Assembly: GCF_003473485.1 (NCBI RefSeq)
Contig: NC_053046.1
Location: 1,560,001-1,624,000, forward strand
Length of the DNA: 64,000 nt
Reading direction: 5' to 3'
Source of the DNA: Medicago truncatula
Taxonomy: Eukaryota; Streptophyta; Magnoliopsida; Fabales; Fabaceae
Under the pieces are notes generated by a model. The model was not told where the DNA came from and ran no database searches. It saw nothing but the letters and a program-made list of their open reading frames with translations. Shown one piece after another: positions 12,732 to 25,539 of this stretch. A program made the position numbers and the translations under genes. The stretch's first letter is position 1. Every line of letters begins with the position of its first letter.

Positions 12732-15700
12732 ATGAGAATCACCATGAACACTCACTTCCTCTCATGCGAACGTTCTACAATGTTACTTCATCAAAATTCA
12801 TCTCCACTTCTTCGCAGATTCCGTTTCCGTTATGTGAAATTCAAACCTCACCGTTCGCGATTTCGTTGCTTGCTTCCTCAAATCGCGGTTCAATCTTCCG
12901 CCAATGTAATCGCCGCCGCTGCAAAAGCCGCTTCCGTACACGGTGCCGTTTATTCCGCTATCAATCATGTTGCTGTTACTGCCGTTGCTATTGCTTCCGG
13001 TGCTTGTCTTTCTACTAAGGTTGATTTCTTGTGGCCGAAACCGGATGAGCAACCAGGTCCTCTTCTGACTCTTCCTTTTCTGAGAAGTTGCTTCGCTGAT
13101 TATGATTTTGCTTACGATTTGTGATTCCGAAGGAAATAGTCGCTTATGATAGTTTTTACTTCAACGTTTTGATTTATGTCATTGATTGACTTTGTAGGAC
13201 GTTCACAACTATGTCCCTGAGATTATGAATAATTCATCAAGTTCGCCGACTCTGTCAAATTTTACTCATATTAGTCATTATGAGAATATGTTAAGGGACT
13301 AAATTGTCAGTAAGCGGTTAAATGTAGAGACTAATTGATAGTAAGTGGTTAAATATAAGAATCAACTGGACAGATTAATAGAGTCAGGTCCTGTTTGAGA
13401 GCGCTCTACAACATCAGGGACTAATTTGGTGGATTACTCGTGTGGTATATGTAGCTCTTTCTCTGAATGCGTTAAAAATCGTCTGATTTTGATTTTGATT
13501 TTGATTATGTTAGTACATGATACGATTGTTCTACTAATCATTGGTCTTGTTGATAATGTTAATATTAATTGTAACTAGGATTAGTTTGTCACAATAGCTT
13601 GGAATTAATTACAATTTAGTTACAGGTAGTTTCTCGTTGATAATGTGTATAACCGTTGTAATTTAGGCAAACTATTACAAGTTTAGGATTCGAGTCTACG
13701 GAGGCTCCACGAGTTTAGCTAGACTCTCGAATTTGACAAGGTTGATCACTCAATTTTCTGTATTTTGTTGGGGATGGCCCATATGTACTGTCAAGTGGGC
13801 AGGGTCGAACGAGTGGAGCGGGCGAGATTTGCCCTTGCACTTGGCCAAATGAGTCGGGGGTAGTGTTGTAATCTGGATTGCAGTATTTAACCACAAGTTT
13901 TACACTAAATCCTAATTTTTTTCACTGATAATAAAATGGAACTGTAGTTGCTATGTACTCAGGGACATAGGCACAATTGGCTGAACTTCGGTAGCAAACA
14001 ACAAGTGTTCATTGTTTGCATTTATCGTTTCGTTAATCTTCTGCACCAAGTTACTGTTCTAATACATTTCATTCATAATGAAACCTCTTGGGTTTTTCTC
14101 ATTCACATGCTTTTAAGCTTTCCTGATTCCTTACATTAATAGAAGTATATTAATAACATGCAGGTACCATTATGCAGGATGGAGTAGATGTTACTGGCTA
14201 TCCTATATTTACTGATGCAAAGGTATAATATCTCAATTCGCGTTGTGACTTGCATCTTCTCTTGTTGCATCATCAAAATACCTTATGCTATGTGTGAAGG
14301 CAGGTACAGAAGGCTATAGCTTTTGCAACGAAGGCACACCTTGGCCAAATCCGGAAAACAGGCGATCCTTATTTAGCTCATTGTATTCATACAGGGAGAA
14401 TTTTGGCTGCGTTGGTTCCATCAAGTGGTAAACGAGTATGTACTCTGATTAGTTATTTTTTTTCTTCTATATCATGTGTCAATTTATTTTATTTTATTAA
14501 ATCTTCCTGATAGTTATTAAATCTTCAAGCTGACTCAGTTTATTTTATTTTATGGTAAAAATAATTATTATTTTACTTATATTGTCTGTTTTCAAAATTT
14601 TCATCCCCTTGGAAGATTTTTTTTTTCTTCCACCAACAAACTCTGCAGAATGGATACCATTATGCAACAAACGAATTTGCAGAATGCATACCATTCAATA
14701 AACTTGAAGATGATACCATCATCATCTAGTCTAGAATATAAATGACAGTTTTATATTTATCTATCAGAATGCAATAATTTTTTCTTACACTTTAAAATTA
14801 CACAAACACTGTATCAATTATATTGTTACTTATCAATGCTATTTAACCTAATATTTGCATGAATTACCTTTGATATATTAGTTATCAGACACTATATGTG
14901 GTGCGAATATCTGATATATTAGTTTGAGAATACTAGCTGGAAATATTGAAGATTTTCCGATATACATTAAGGGTCGAGCTTTTAGCCTTTATCTTTATAT
15001 CTTGGTTGTAGACGTACTTGTTGAATATGTCCAAGGGGTGGTGCCAATAATGAAAATTGCATTGTTCTTAGTTGGAGAGCCAAGAGAAGAAATAAATGAA
15101 AAGTTAGAGATATGAACACAAGTTTTAGAAACACATGGTTTCCGCTTAAGTAGAAGCAAACAGAGTATAGTAAATGGAGAGACACAAATGTAGAGGTAAA
15201 AATTGGAAAACTACTGATACAATGTCTCAAATCACACATTTTAAGTATCTTGGTCCATCTTAGAGCAATTTAAATCTAAATGGTCTATCGTTGGATCTAG
15301 TGCTTGACAAGAATTTATGGCATTAAGTGATCCATGTAACCAACCCTATCTTCTAGGAAAAGGCATGACTTTTTTGTTCTTATATAATATCTTACTGTGT
15401 TTCTGGGGCTATACTAATATATCTAAATAATTCTGCTTTTTTCACCGCGTCTCCAATAATGATACAAAAAGTGTTCCAAATAATTTTTCCAGCTACCTTC
15501 CTGAACATCTTAATTTCCAAATTGATACAAAGAAGAGTATTTCAAAATAATGTTTTTCTTCTTACCAGATTTAGCCTCTCTTGTCGCTAAAATAGCCAAG
15601 TTGATTATTTTGTACTCTGAAGTCTGAACTAAATTCAGTATTACACTGTGATGCAATATGTCATAAATGTTGACTTTTATGTTCATATCATCTTGAGTTT

Positions 15701-18700
15701 TAAAGGTGCACGAGTTGTATGTTAAAGCATATTTCATTTTTGTTGTTCATTTGTTTGAGATATTGACATTGTGTTACAGGCTGTTGAAACAATTGTGGCT
15801 GGTATTTTACATGACGTGGTCGATGACACCTGCCAAAGTTTACAGGACATCGAGGCAGAGTTTGGGGATGATGTGGCCGAGTTGGTAGCCGGTGTTTCTA
15901 GGCTGAGTTATATAAATCAGGTATCATGAAGGCAAAAACAAATCTCTAATACTGTTTGTATCATGGTTGCCTAACTCTGGTTAACTCATAAATCATAATA
16001 GTTAATGATTCTAGGGATCAAAATTGAGTTAACTCGCTTTAAAAATTGTTTGTCTAAACTTGGATTGCTTGTATAAAAATCGTGACTTTGAAGATGATTA
16101 AACAAGTCTACAAGATAATGATTATTTCTGCATACATGCCTAAAGAGAATGATATAGTATTTCTTTTAAATACACCTAAAAGCTTAAGATCTATGATTTG
16201 GTGAATTAGTCTTTGACATTTATATCTTGAAATTATTGCATATATTTTTGAAAATTCAAGTGTAAGACGCACATTGGTTAAAAATAAGTTTGGTATAACT
16301 GGAAATGGCCACACACTTATTGCATAAAGGTTATAACTCAAGACGTTATGTCAAACACGTTATTCCATATTGGTTAAGAATGGGATATATGAAGACCATG
16401 TAATTAAAAAGGACCTGTTCCGGTAAAGATACCAAGATCATTATTGTGATTTGGGGAGTGTTTTAGTATTGGAACTGAAAAGTAGAAGATTGGAGATTCA
16501 ATTGTCAGAGATGAAGTACCTCACTTGTTTAGAATGGATTAAGTCAGGACCATTAAAAAAAAAAACCTATAGACTGGCTGACTTAATGTTTTGGTTCTAG
16601 TATTGAAGTTGACTTAATGCTTTCACTGAACTTGTTGGTGGAGATTTTCCAGGTTTGATTTTATTCACCCAACATCCTAACATAACTATGGTGCAATACC
16701 TTAAGAATTTAGTGATGGCACATTTTTTGTTGTTTCATAATATCTATATATTTGATGAGTATCAATGTTTTCTTTTACTACCTTATTATATAATAACTGC
16801 ATCATCTTTTGCAGCTGTTACGCAGACATCGAAGGGTAAATGTCAACCAGGGTGTCCTTGGCCAAGAAGAGGTATGGAACCTGCATTTGACACATATAGA
16901 AATTACTTTTATAGGCTGCTGAGTATACTTTGATGTTATGTTAGTGATCAACGACCAAATATAAAGAAAGTTACACCTGTCTACCATAGTTTTGAACAGT
17001 GTAAAGATCAATATCAGTATGTGAAGTGAAAAGCGCATCCTATTTTCCTCTTTCAATATAATGAATATTTGATACTTTACCTGTAGAAGCTTTAGGCTGA
17101 GTCAATATTATACGCAAGCTGTTTTACTTTTTCTTTAAATAGGGGAGGAAGAATATTATTATTTATTTAGGAGAAGAGGGGGCACTAGGCCATACATTTC
17201 CCAGTGGAGAATTCAAAACTTGGTCCCTTTGGGTTACAAAACTTGGCATTCACCATTGCGCCAACCCCCACAGAGTTGATGTTTTATTTTATGAAACTAA
17301 TCTTCTGCAAAAAGTTTGGTCTGACAAGTATCTGCCATTGTAATGAATTTGTTGATTGGTAAAGATAATATTGAAACTATGTGCCTTTTTAGATTTGTAG
17401 AACGCAAGTATATTAGACAGTGGAATTGGTATCAGAAAGTTTTCTTATGTGTTTCATTTTTAATCTACTAGGCAAGTAATTTACGAGGCATGCTTTTGGG
17501 AATGATTGACGACCCGCGTGTTGTCCTCATCAAGCTTGCTGATCGTCTTCACAACATGAGAACAATGTACCAGTTCCGAGCCTCTTGTATTTTTTATTTT
17601 ATGCCCGATTATTGACTGTCTTTTTGTTTTGCCCATTTTTTGTCATTCACCTCTGACCCCTCATTCTTTCAATCTGATGCAAAGATTATTTTAATCTCAT
17701 AGGCTTTCTGGATGCTTTATAGTTATTTATTGTGACTTGTGAAAGTTTACTTACAATAGAAGCCAGTTTGAATCAATGACCTTCCATAGAGTGTGTTCAA
17801 CTCTTTAGATATAAATAGTTTACAATGCATAGGTATGTCCCACAGGTGGTTTTATTGGGTGAAATTTTTATTTGCAGTTATGCTCTGCCAATGCATAAGG
17901 CTCAAGCTGTTGCAGAGGAAACATTAATTATTTGGTGTTCACTTGCTTCGAGATTGGGTCTGTGGGCATTGAAAGCTGAACTTGAAGATCTATGCTTTGC
18001 AGTTCTACAGGTGTAATAATATTTTTTATGTTTCTTTCAATTTTAGAGTCATCAATTATATTGATATGCGATAAAACGAGACATGGAATTGCATGCGATG
18101 CATATGGAATTGTATACAGACAAAGATCACTAATCACTTTTAACACTTGTCTACCCCTTAGAGGAATTGTATGCGATGCTTCAATGAGAAGCCCCAAAAG
18201 ATTATTTTGTCTGAAAATTGAAAGTACTGAAATCCTTTTTGCTCATAAAACCTCTTGAAAATCGTGGTTGGGCCTAACACAACCCCATCATGGAGGAGGC
18301 TCTGATATCATCTTAGAAATCGTGGTTGAGCCAAACACAACCCCATCTTGTAGGAGGCTCTGATATCATCTTAGAAATCGTGGTTGAGCCTAACACAACC
18401 CCACAAAACTGTCTTGTGATGTGAGGATTGCCCCCACTTATAATCACATTGTCAGACCATCTCTTATCCGATGTGGGACTCTTTAACAGAAACATTTAAT
18501 CATTTTTGGAACATTCATTAGCTCCTTTTCTTTATTTGAAAATGTGTACTAGGTATAGCTCCACAAACAATAAAGCAGTTCTAGTTGATGAATAGATATT
18601 TTAAACTATTTGCTGGACCTGAATATTTACCTTCTTGTGTTTGACTTAAAAGTGAATGATAGTCAGAAGTTGCGAAATTTTATTCATGCTTCTGGATATA

Positions 18701-21700
18701 AGCAGCAGTCTAATGGTACTATGAGGTGACATAGCTTTTGTATTATTACTATTTATCAATACTTGTGTTTGTACCTTATTTCAGCCTCAAATATTTCAAA
18801 GCATGAGAGCTGATCTGGCTTCCATGTGGAGCCCTTCAGCCAGAATAGGAAGCTCAGGAAGATTATATCTGAAAGGCAACCTGATACCTTTGGCCGAGAA
18901 AAGTTCAACTTCTTTTTACAACAAATCCTTGGCATTCAATGAGGGTCTCTGCAGTATGAAGGTAAGAATTTGCAAGTGCACAGAGGTTAATTTTACTTGT
19001 TTATATGCATGATCGTGAGATTTGATTAAATGCTGTTTTATGGTTCCCTTGGGTTGTGGCTTTCTGGTTTAGGCTGGAAAATCACACCTAATTTTCTCAG
19101 TTGTGCCTTACTGTATAGTATCAAGGAGCAATACTGCACTGTTTGTTGGTATGGTATTTTTTTAATTTTCACTCAATGAAGTTCTGAGAGGGGTAACCTT
19201 GGCGCAACTGGTAAAGTTGTTGTCATGTGACTGAAAGGTCGCGGGTTCAAGTCCTGGAAACAACCTCTTGAGTAAAAAAACATATTAAGGCTGCGTACAA
19301 TGCACCAAATGGCGGGACCCCTTCCCGGACCCTGCATATGTGGGAGCTTAGTGCACCGGGTTGCCCTTTACTCAATGAAGTTCTGAATATGGTATAAGCT
19401 GAAACTTTCAAGGGAAATAGGTACGAGACGGGCCCAATGAAGAAGAGCATGCATTAATATCAATAGTTAATATTGTTGTTCGACTAGTGTATATCTCATA
19501 ATTTCTAAAGGATGATAATACTCGAAATTTTTGCCTTTCGGCATTATATTCAGGATATCTCTACAAAAGGCCATGACATGATAAGCCACAGTCACCTGTA
19601 TCATATATCTTTTGGTGCTTGTGAAGTTGTACTGCCATTCTTCTTGGTGGTGGAGTATTGAGACGGGATTTCAAATTTTAGGGAGAATTCTAGTAAAACC
19701 CAATACTCAATAGCAGAGAACTTGATGGATGAATGCTTTCTGGTACAGATGAGTGATTAACTGCAGAGAATATATTATGAGTTGAGAGTGAAGAAGTGTT
19801 TGTTTCTGAAATATGTTAATTCCTTTATTAGACCCCCTTGGTAGTTGGTAACTGTTGAATAAGAGAGAAAAGAGAGACATATGATGAAATACCGTGTGTT
19901 TGAATAGCACAACGGAAGATTTAGTATATTGAAGTAAGTAGCTTGGGGCCTAAGCTATGATATATTTACAGAATGAATATTCATCATAATATTATATCCT
20001 AAGTAACTTAGAGAGTAAGCTAAAATATATTTAGAGCATAAATATAATTATTTACTATATATTTATATATCAACAGTAACATAGGCATGAGCCCCTTCAA
20101 TAAGGAGAATATTCTAACAACTTACTACTACACACTTGCCAACTCAGCGCATAAAACTAAATGTATAAGTGTTGACATATCACATAACCACCATGTATGG
20201 CCAACGAAATAGATATGCTAAATGAAAATATTAACATTATTTTACTGTAACATACATTATTATAGATAACAATTCAAATAAGAACCAAGGTAATTATGAG
20301 ATCTTAAAGGAAATGTAACTGACAACCACAAAGACTATGCCAAATGTAGTATAGCAATAATGTGGCAACTAAGGACAGTTTTATTTATGCCATGTGTCAA
20401 TCACGTAGCCCACACTTCCAATTTTACAAATTATAATTAGTATGTTAATTATTAGCAAGTAATAGTTTGCTAATAATTATTACTCTCCTATGTTACTATT
20501 ATATGCTAAAAATGATTTTTTAAGTTCAATGAATAACTGATGGTCTATATCATTGACCAGATACACCAGTTGTTCAATGAACCTAAAAAATGGTTTTTTT
20601 GCTTATAATAGTGACCGGAGAGAGTATTTGGTAAGCCTTTTTCTTGATGTCAGAGACCCTGATGATTGGTAATTGAGGCATTATTCCATCTTCATTGCTT
20701 CAACAAGACCTGTGAAAGGGTTAGAACAAGTTTTTCATTCTGATTATGTCACATTGGTTTCAGGATCTGTTGGAAGCTGTTGTCCCATTTGATGTATTAT
20801 TGGATCGGAGAAAACGGGCTAACTTTCTCTATAGTATTGCTAATAATGTGGAGACATGCACGAAACCAAAGGTTGTTCAGGATGCTGGGTTAGCTTTGGC
20901 ATCATTGGTAATTTGTGAGGAAGCACTTGAGCGAGAATTGATCATATCGGCTTCGTATGTTCTATTTCCTATTATCACTACCGCTTCTGTATTCTGATAT
21001 TGTCCAAGGCACATGCCTGTTTTACCTAATGCTTTGTGTTTTATGTAGCACAATTTATGTGCTGACTGCTATAATATTGCGTCTAATCAATTTTGTAGTT
21101 CTTAAAAGTTTCCTTCTGTATTTGCAGTTACGTTCCAGGAATGGAGGTTACATTATCAAGCCGACTAAAAAGCCTGTATAGTATATACAGTAAGGTATTG
21201 GCAAATTCACTTGACATTTGAATTAAGAACTATGTCCATTGTGTTTTAGCTATTCTCACTGTATGTAGAACCTTGACATTATTTGAAGAGTTAATTATGA
21301 TTATTCAAGTAAGTTTGAATAGAGCGTAATGCTAGTGAAATCAATGGATATATGGAAAGCTTATGTAAGAGACCTTGTACATAATAGGAAAGTTAAGTTC
21401 CATGCTTCCCGTTAAGCATTATTGGAAGGATTGGGGATTTAATAATGTGCAATGTCCATCCATGGCTCCTCATTTCCCCAAAACACTCGCATAAACAGTA
21501 GTATCTAGGTTTTTGGTGTTCGTTTTCGTTTATATCTTCTTGTGTTGGTGGATATGACAGAAATGTTGAATCAAATTACTCTTTGGCACAGATTATACCC
21601 ATCCTAAGCAATTTACTGGCCAATTTACGTCAGAATAGTTTGTCTCAACTAACATTGAAAAAGCTAAATGAAAGCAGGGAGTGTCTAGAAGTGACTGATG

Positions 21701-24700
21701 GTGCTGCATTTAAGATTATTAGTTTTAATGTTTGTTTTATTATTACTACATTACTCTTCATTTATCTTAATAAAATAAATTTATAGAACTAGCCGTAAAT
21801 ACTGTTTTTCCCATCAAGCAATGTTAGCACTACTGATCTCAATTTTTATGCTGACTTCACTTTGTGAATATTAAAATAATGGTCAAAGTCATGGTTGCAT
21901 GTTGTGCAGATGAAACGAAAGGATACAAGCATTGATAAAGTATATGATGCACGTGCATTAAGAGTAGTTGTAGGAGACAAAAATGGAGCTTTACATGGAC
22001 CTGCAGTTCAGTGCTGCTATAGTCTTCTTGACATTGTACACAGGTAAAATAAGGTCAAATTGTAGTCACCTGTCTATCAATCATACAATATATACATATA
22101 TAGTCATTCAATACAATAATTTGTATGAAGGTATAGATATAAACTTAATTTGCTTTATGTATAGGACTATTGGTAGATATTTTTTGTAATTTTAAGGGAA
22201 TATAAAAGAAAGCCTTCTGAGGAGGATAGGAAGAAAAAAGAAGCATCAACTCCAAATAATTTCTTTTATATTTTCCATTCTTTTTTTCCTTTTCAGATAT
22301 TTTGGACTGTCTGTTATGCGCTACAAACATGTGTGCTCATTGTCCTCGATCTGTAGTGGAAGTTTAGATCTGTGTATATTTTTTACTTAAGGTGTACCCT
22401 ATTGGCCCCAGATGTTGACTCTTATTATGTATATTTTACTGTATAGACTTTGGACACCGATAGATGGTGAATTTGATGACTACATCATTAATCCCAAGCC
22501 TAGTGGCTATCAGGTTAGGCCTTCTGTTCTTTTAAGAAATAAAATTAAAATGATCATTTTATTATGCTAGTCTTAAGAACTGTGCTTATTTTTGTATTAA
22601 CATTGTTAACTTACTAAAATTGCAGTCCTTGCACACTGCAGTTGAAGGTCCTGACAACTCCCCTTTAGAAGTACAAATAAGAACACAGGTGCTAAATTTT
22701 TCCTCACATGCTGCAGAGATTTCTTCGTGTATAGTTTAGTTGTTGATGTTTTCAGTTATCATTCTGCATACCAGAGGATGCACGAGTATGCTGAACATGG
22801 ACTGGCCGCACATTGGCTTTATAAGGAAACCGGAAATCCTTTTTCATCCGTAGACAGAATGGATACACCTGAAACAGATGCATCCTCATCCATAGACAAA
22901 ATGGATGCACCTGAAACAGAAGCATCCTCGTCTATAGACAGAATGGATACACCTGAAACAGAAGCATCCTCCTATTTTTCCAAAGACACAGAAGCGGAAA
23001 ATTCTTCAGATATTTTACTGAGCAAGAATAAGTCATTGAAGGCTGGACACCCGGTCCTTAGAGTAGAAGGAAGTCACCTACTTGCTGCTGTTATCATCAG
23101 GTGTGCAACATTTCCATTTCTAATGGATTTATGTTACAGAGCTATCCATATTGATTGTAGCTCGTCTTTGTTACCGTTTTCAGTGTAGAAAATGAAGCAA
23201 GAGAATTGCTAGTTGCTGTAAGCTTTCAGCTGGCAGCTTCTGATGCAGTAGCTGATAGAAGATCATTTTTCCAGGATAAGCGATGGGAAGCTTATGCACG
23301 GCTATACAAAAAGGTTTTCTGCTTAACTTAAACATTTATTTGTAATTGATATGAATGTAGGCTGCTTGTGATGAATGTTTGTGGGCACAAAATACTTATA
23401 CTTAGAAGCCAGTAACTGGATGGATCATTGTGTGGTAGTTAAGCTTCCTGTTGAGTATGACTCATAGTTACTGATAAGTGGGCAGGGTCGTGGGGACCGT
23501 AGTATTTAAATAAAAGTTGTACATAGTAAAAATCCTAATTTTTCAAGATAATACAAATGAACTGCAGTTCCTTTGCAGTCGGAGACGTAGGCAAAATTGT
23601 CTGAACTTCGTTTCCAGACATTGTGTTCATTGTTTCTTTACTCTTTAGAACATGGTTGTTGTACTAACACTTCGCAACTAGCTTCCTAAATATGCATTTC
23701 CTCTCTCAGCCACCAGTCTGCTGCTGTGCCATCTTTTCTTTATATTTTGTTTTAAGTGCTAACAACACATTGGCTTACACACACACACTCTTTGATTGGT
23801 TAAAATCCACATGGGTCCCATATAAATTTGGTGAGATCCATTTTAGTTTTAACCAATCAAAGAAAGTGTGTAAGACAATGTGTTGCTAGCATTATTCTTT
23901 TGTTTTAAGTTACCTTGACAAGTTGCTTACTGCTGACTTGCTTCAGGTGTCTGATGAATGGTGGTTTGAACCAGGACATGGGGATTGGTGTACTTGTCTA
24001 GAGAAATACACACTGTGTCGAGATGGTATGTATCACAAGGTATGTATTTCTGATCAGTTAAGCATTTGAAAATCGCACACTTCCCTTTATCATTATTTTT
24101 GTTTCTCAGCTATGCAGAGACAATGGCATACGCTGTAATTTTTTTTCCTTGTTTTAGATATGCACATATGTCCTGCCCACTGTCTTTATTCTAGTTCTGG
24201 CTTTAGTTCTAATAATCGACGTTGTGTTAGAAATGTATGTGCTTCTTAGTAAATAAACGTTAAATATATTTTGGACAGCTAAGTCAATTTTTGAAGTCTT
24301 AAAGTCAACTATTTAACCCTTAATTCCTTGTAATGATTGACTTTTATTTTTTTCTTACTCTCTTTGGTTTATAGATTAATGGTGTAATATCTCTTTATAT
24401 CAGCAATTCATCCAAATTAACTTGTATTATTATATACATGTAAATGAAGTACATGGACATTCTTTTTTTTGTTGGATTACATGGACATATTTAATTAATA
24501 CAAACAAAATATGATGTTTTCTTCTAGTTACTGATTTTCTTTTTCTTAGATATAAACGGGTTTGTAAATAAGCAGACTGCTTTACTGAAGAACTTTATTT
24601 AATTATTTGCATCTTTCGCAGCAAGACCAATTTGGGCGCCTTCTACCTACATTCGTCCAGGTTATCAATTTTACCGAGCAAGAAGAATCTGAATATTGGG

Positions 24701-25539
24701 ACGTTGTATCTGCTGTGTTTGAGGGCAAGCAAGTGGATTGTATTGCATCGCAATCAAAATTAGACTTGGTTCCGTCAACTTCTATGGATGCTAGCATCAA
24801 TAATAAGGTTTTCTTTCTAACCATTTTATGTTTCTTAAAAATTCTCCAATTGGAATTTGCTTATCATTTTCCTCTTCTGTTTACTGCCGTGTCAAATATA
24901 ATTGCCAATCAATTAATATAAGGATCATGCAAAAAAAAAAAAAATCTTAATTCCATGCTATGTAACTGGTTATAATCGAACCATGAGAATCATCTATATT
25001 ATGTTGCAACCATTATTTACACTTTTGGTAATGATTGCTGTAGAAAATTTTAGTGTAGATGCAATTGTGATGTAGAAATCGGTACGTCCAATATCACTAT
25101 GCATAATTGACTAGAATTTAGGTATCAAAGTATAGTCTCTCTGCAACCATGCAAATTGAAAGTGCGCATTTTATTTTCCCCGTATTCCAGTAGATTCTAA
25201 AAATGTTGATGAATGTTTCATTGACTCTATAATTTCATCTTCTAGGTGCACCTTCTGAGAACAATGCTTTCCTGGGAAGAGCAATTGCGTTCTGAAGTAA
25301 ATATCAATCAAACAAAGCACGATGCAAAGTTTGATGGTCCACGTGGTCCTCTTAACCTTGGAGAAGTGGTAGTTATATGTTGGCCTAATGGTGAAATTAT
25401 GAGGTTGAAAGCTGGTAGCAGTGCTGTTGATGCTGCACAAAGAACTGGTTTGGAGGGAAAACTGGTTTTGATCAACGGACATTTAGCATTGCCTAATACA
25501 AAACTCAAAGATGGCGATGTTCTTGAAGTAAGAATCTAA
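12732..25539 (+). CDS. RSH1: Plastid RelA/SpoT homologue 1, (p)ppGpp hydrolase
   Basis: Eighteen coding exons: 12732-13056, 14164-14222, 14304-14435, 15780-15920, 16815-16871, 17472-17566, 17878-18010, 18785-18961, 20764-20954, 21128-21194, 21910-22043, 22447-22513, 22626-22688, 22775-23100, 23184-23313, 23947-24039, 24622-24807, 25246-25539. All borders are GT-AG and phases match, giving 889 residues. Order: Arg/Ser-rich transit peptide; HD hydrolase with ILHDVVDDT (His183-Asp184) and [10 protein letters not shown] (262-269); RelA/SpoT nucleotidyltransferase (about 440-562) with [28 protein letters not shown] and AAHWLYK; TGS domain (about 832-889). In the synthetase G-loop, the glycine usual before R-x-K-x-x-YSI is Ser448 ([14 protein letters not shown]). 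In Arabidopsis RSH1 the same change goes with loss of synthesis, so this protein probably only degrades (p)ppGpp. The linker carries a 42-bp coding repeat. Confidence 0.95.
13795..14060 (+). mobile_element. LTR-like scrap in RSH1 intron 1 (fossil)
   Basis: Shares a series of words with 23,478-23,640 in intron 15: AAGTGGGCAGGGTCG, AGTATTTAA, AAATCCTAATTTTT, GACATAGGCA/GACGTAGGCA, CTGAACTTCG and GTGTTCATTGTTT. The layout resembles the 3' part of a copia-type LTR. Fragmentary, old and non-coding. Confidence 0.55.
14920..15270 (+). mobile_element. LINE reverse-transcriptase fragment in RSH1 intron 3
   Basis: The translation shows [17 protein letters not shown], then [15 protein letters not shown], then [13 protein letters not shown] and SNHTFKYL-like residues. 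This is the order seen in the palm and thumb of non-LTR reverse transcriptases, as in the [14 protein letters not shown]...FRLSRSKTEYMEC pattern. The FADD metal site itself is not preserved in one frame, and there are stops. It is a short, dead fragment on the same strand as the host gene. Confidence 0.7.
17130..17275. repeat. Transposon-like scrap in RSH1 intron 5
   Basis: GC-richer block reading ...GGGGGCACTAGGCCATACATTT...TTGGTCCCTTTGGGTTAC...CATTGCGCCAACCCCCAC..., unlike the AT-rich intron around it. The phrase resembles the tails of dispersed plant retroelements, but I could not assign a family or ends. Confidence 0.35.
18255..18497. repeat. Three tandem ~60-bp units in RSH1 intron 7
   Basis: The phrase AATCGTGGTTGRGCC-AACACAACCCCA is repeated three times, starting near 18,259, 18,317 and 18,375. 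The first two units also share GTAGGAGGCTCTGATATCATC-like ends (GGAGGAGG... in the first). The third runs into a common legume repeat end: GAGGATTGCCCCCACTTATA...CTTATCCGATGTGGGACTC. The array looks like unit duplication inside a dispersed element. Confidence 0.75.
19171..19386 (+). mobile_element. Au-type SINE in RSH1 intron 8
   Basis: A tRNA-derived SINE of about 182 bases (19188-19369) flanked by a perfect 17-base target duplication, ACTCAATGAAGTTCTGA, at 19171-19187 and 19370-19386. The A box lies in CTTGGCGCAACTGGTAAAG and the B box in GCGGGTTCAAGTCC. The body includes AAGGCTGCGTACAAT and ends GTGCACCGGGTTGCCCTTT, all characteristic of the plant Au SINE family. The exact target duplication suggests a fairly recent insertion. 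Confidence 0.93.
21583..21710 (+). other. Coding-like patch in RSH1 intron 10, unassigned
   Basis: An open stretch reads [16 protein letters not shown] then [17 protein letters not shown]. The composition looks protein-like, but no splice sites join it to RSH1 in phase and the neighbouring exons already connect properly. It may be a captured or transposon-borne fragment. I do not recognise the protein. Confidence 0.25.
22847..22972 (+). repeat. 42-bp coding minisatellite, 3 units, in RSH1 exon 14
   Basis: Three in-frame units of 14 residues, consensus S(V/I)D(R/K)MD(T/A)PET(D/E)ASS, at residues about 572-613. They lie directly after the AAHWLYK end of the synthetase domain and before an acidic [10 protein letters not shown] stretch. 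Units differ by a few bases each. Confidence 0.95.
23478..23640 (+). mobile_element. LTR-like scrap in RSH1 intron 15 (fossil)
   Basis: Related to the piece in intron 1 (13,795-14,060): GTGGGCAGGGTCG, CGTAGTATTTAAA, AAAATCCTAATTTTT, GACGTAGGCA, CTGAACTTCG, TTGTGTTCATTGTTTC. Non-coding, old and fragmentary. Confidence 0.55.

Noticed and set aside
12764-13052. Two alternative frames over the first RSH1 exon, one rich in Arg/Cys
   Set aside because: Overlap the transit-peptide exon, which splices in phase to exon 2; composition is a by-product of the Arg/Ser-rich codons.
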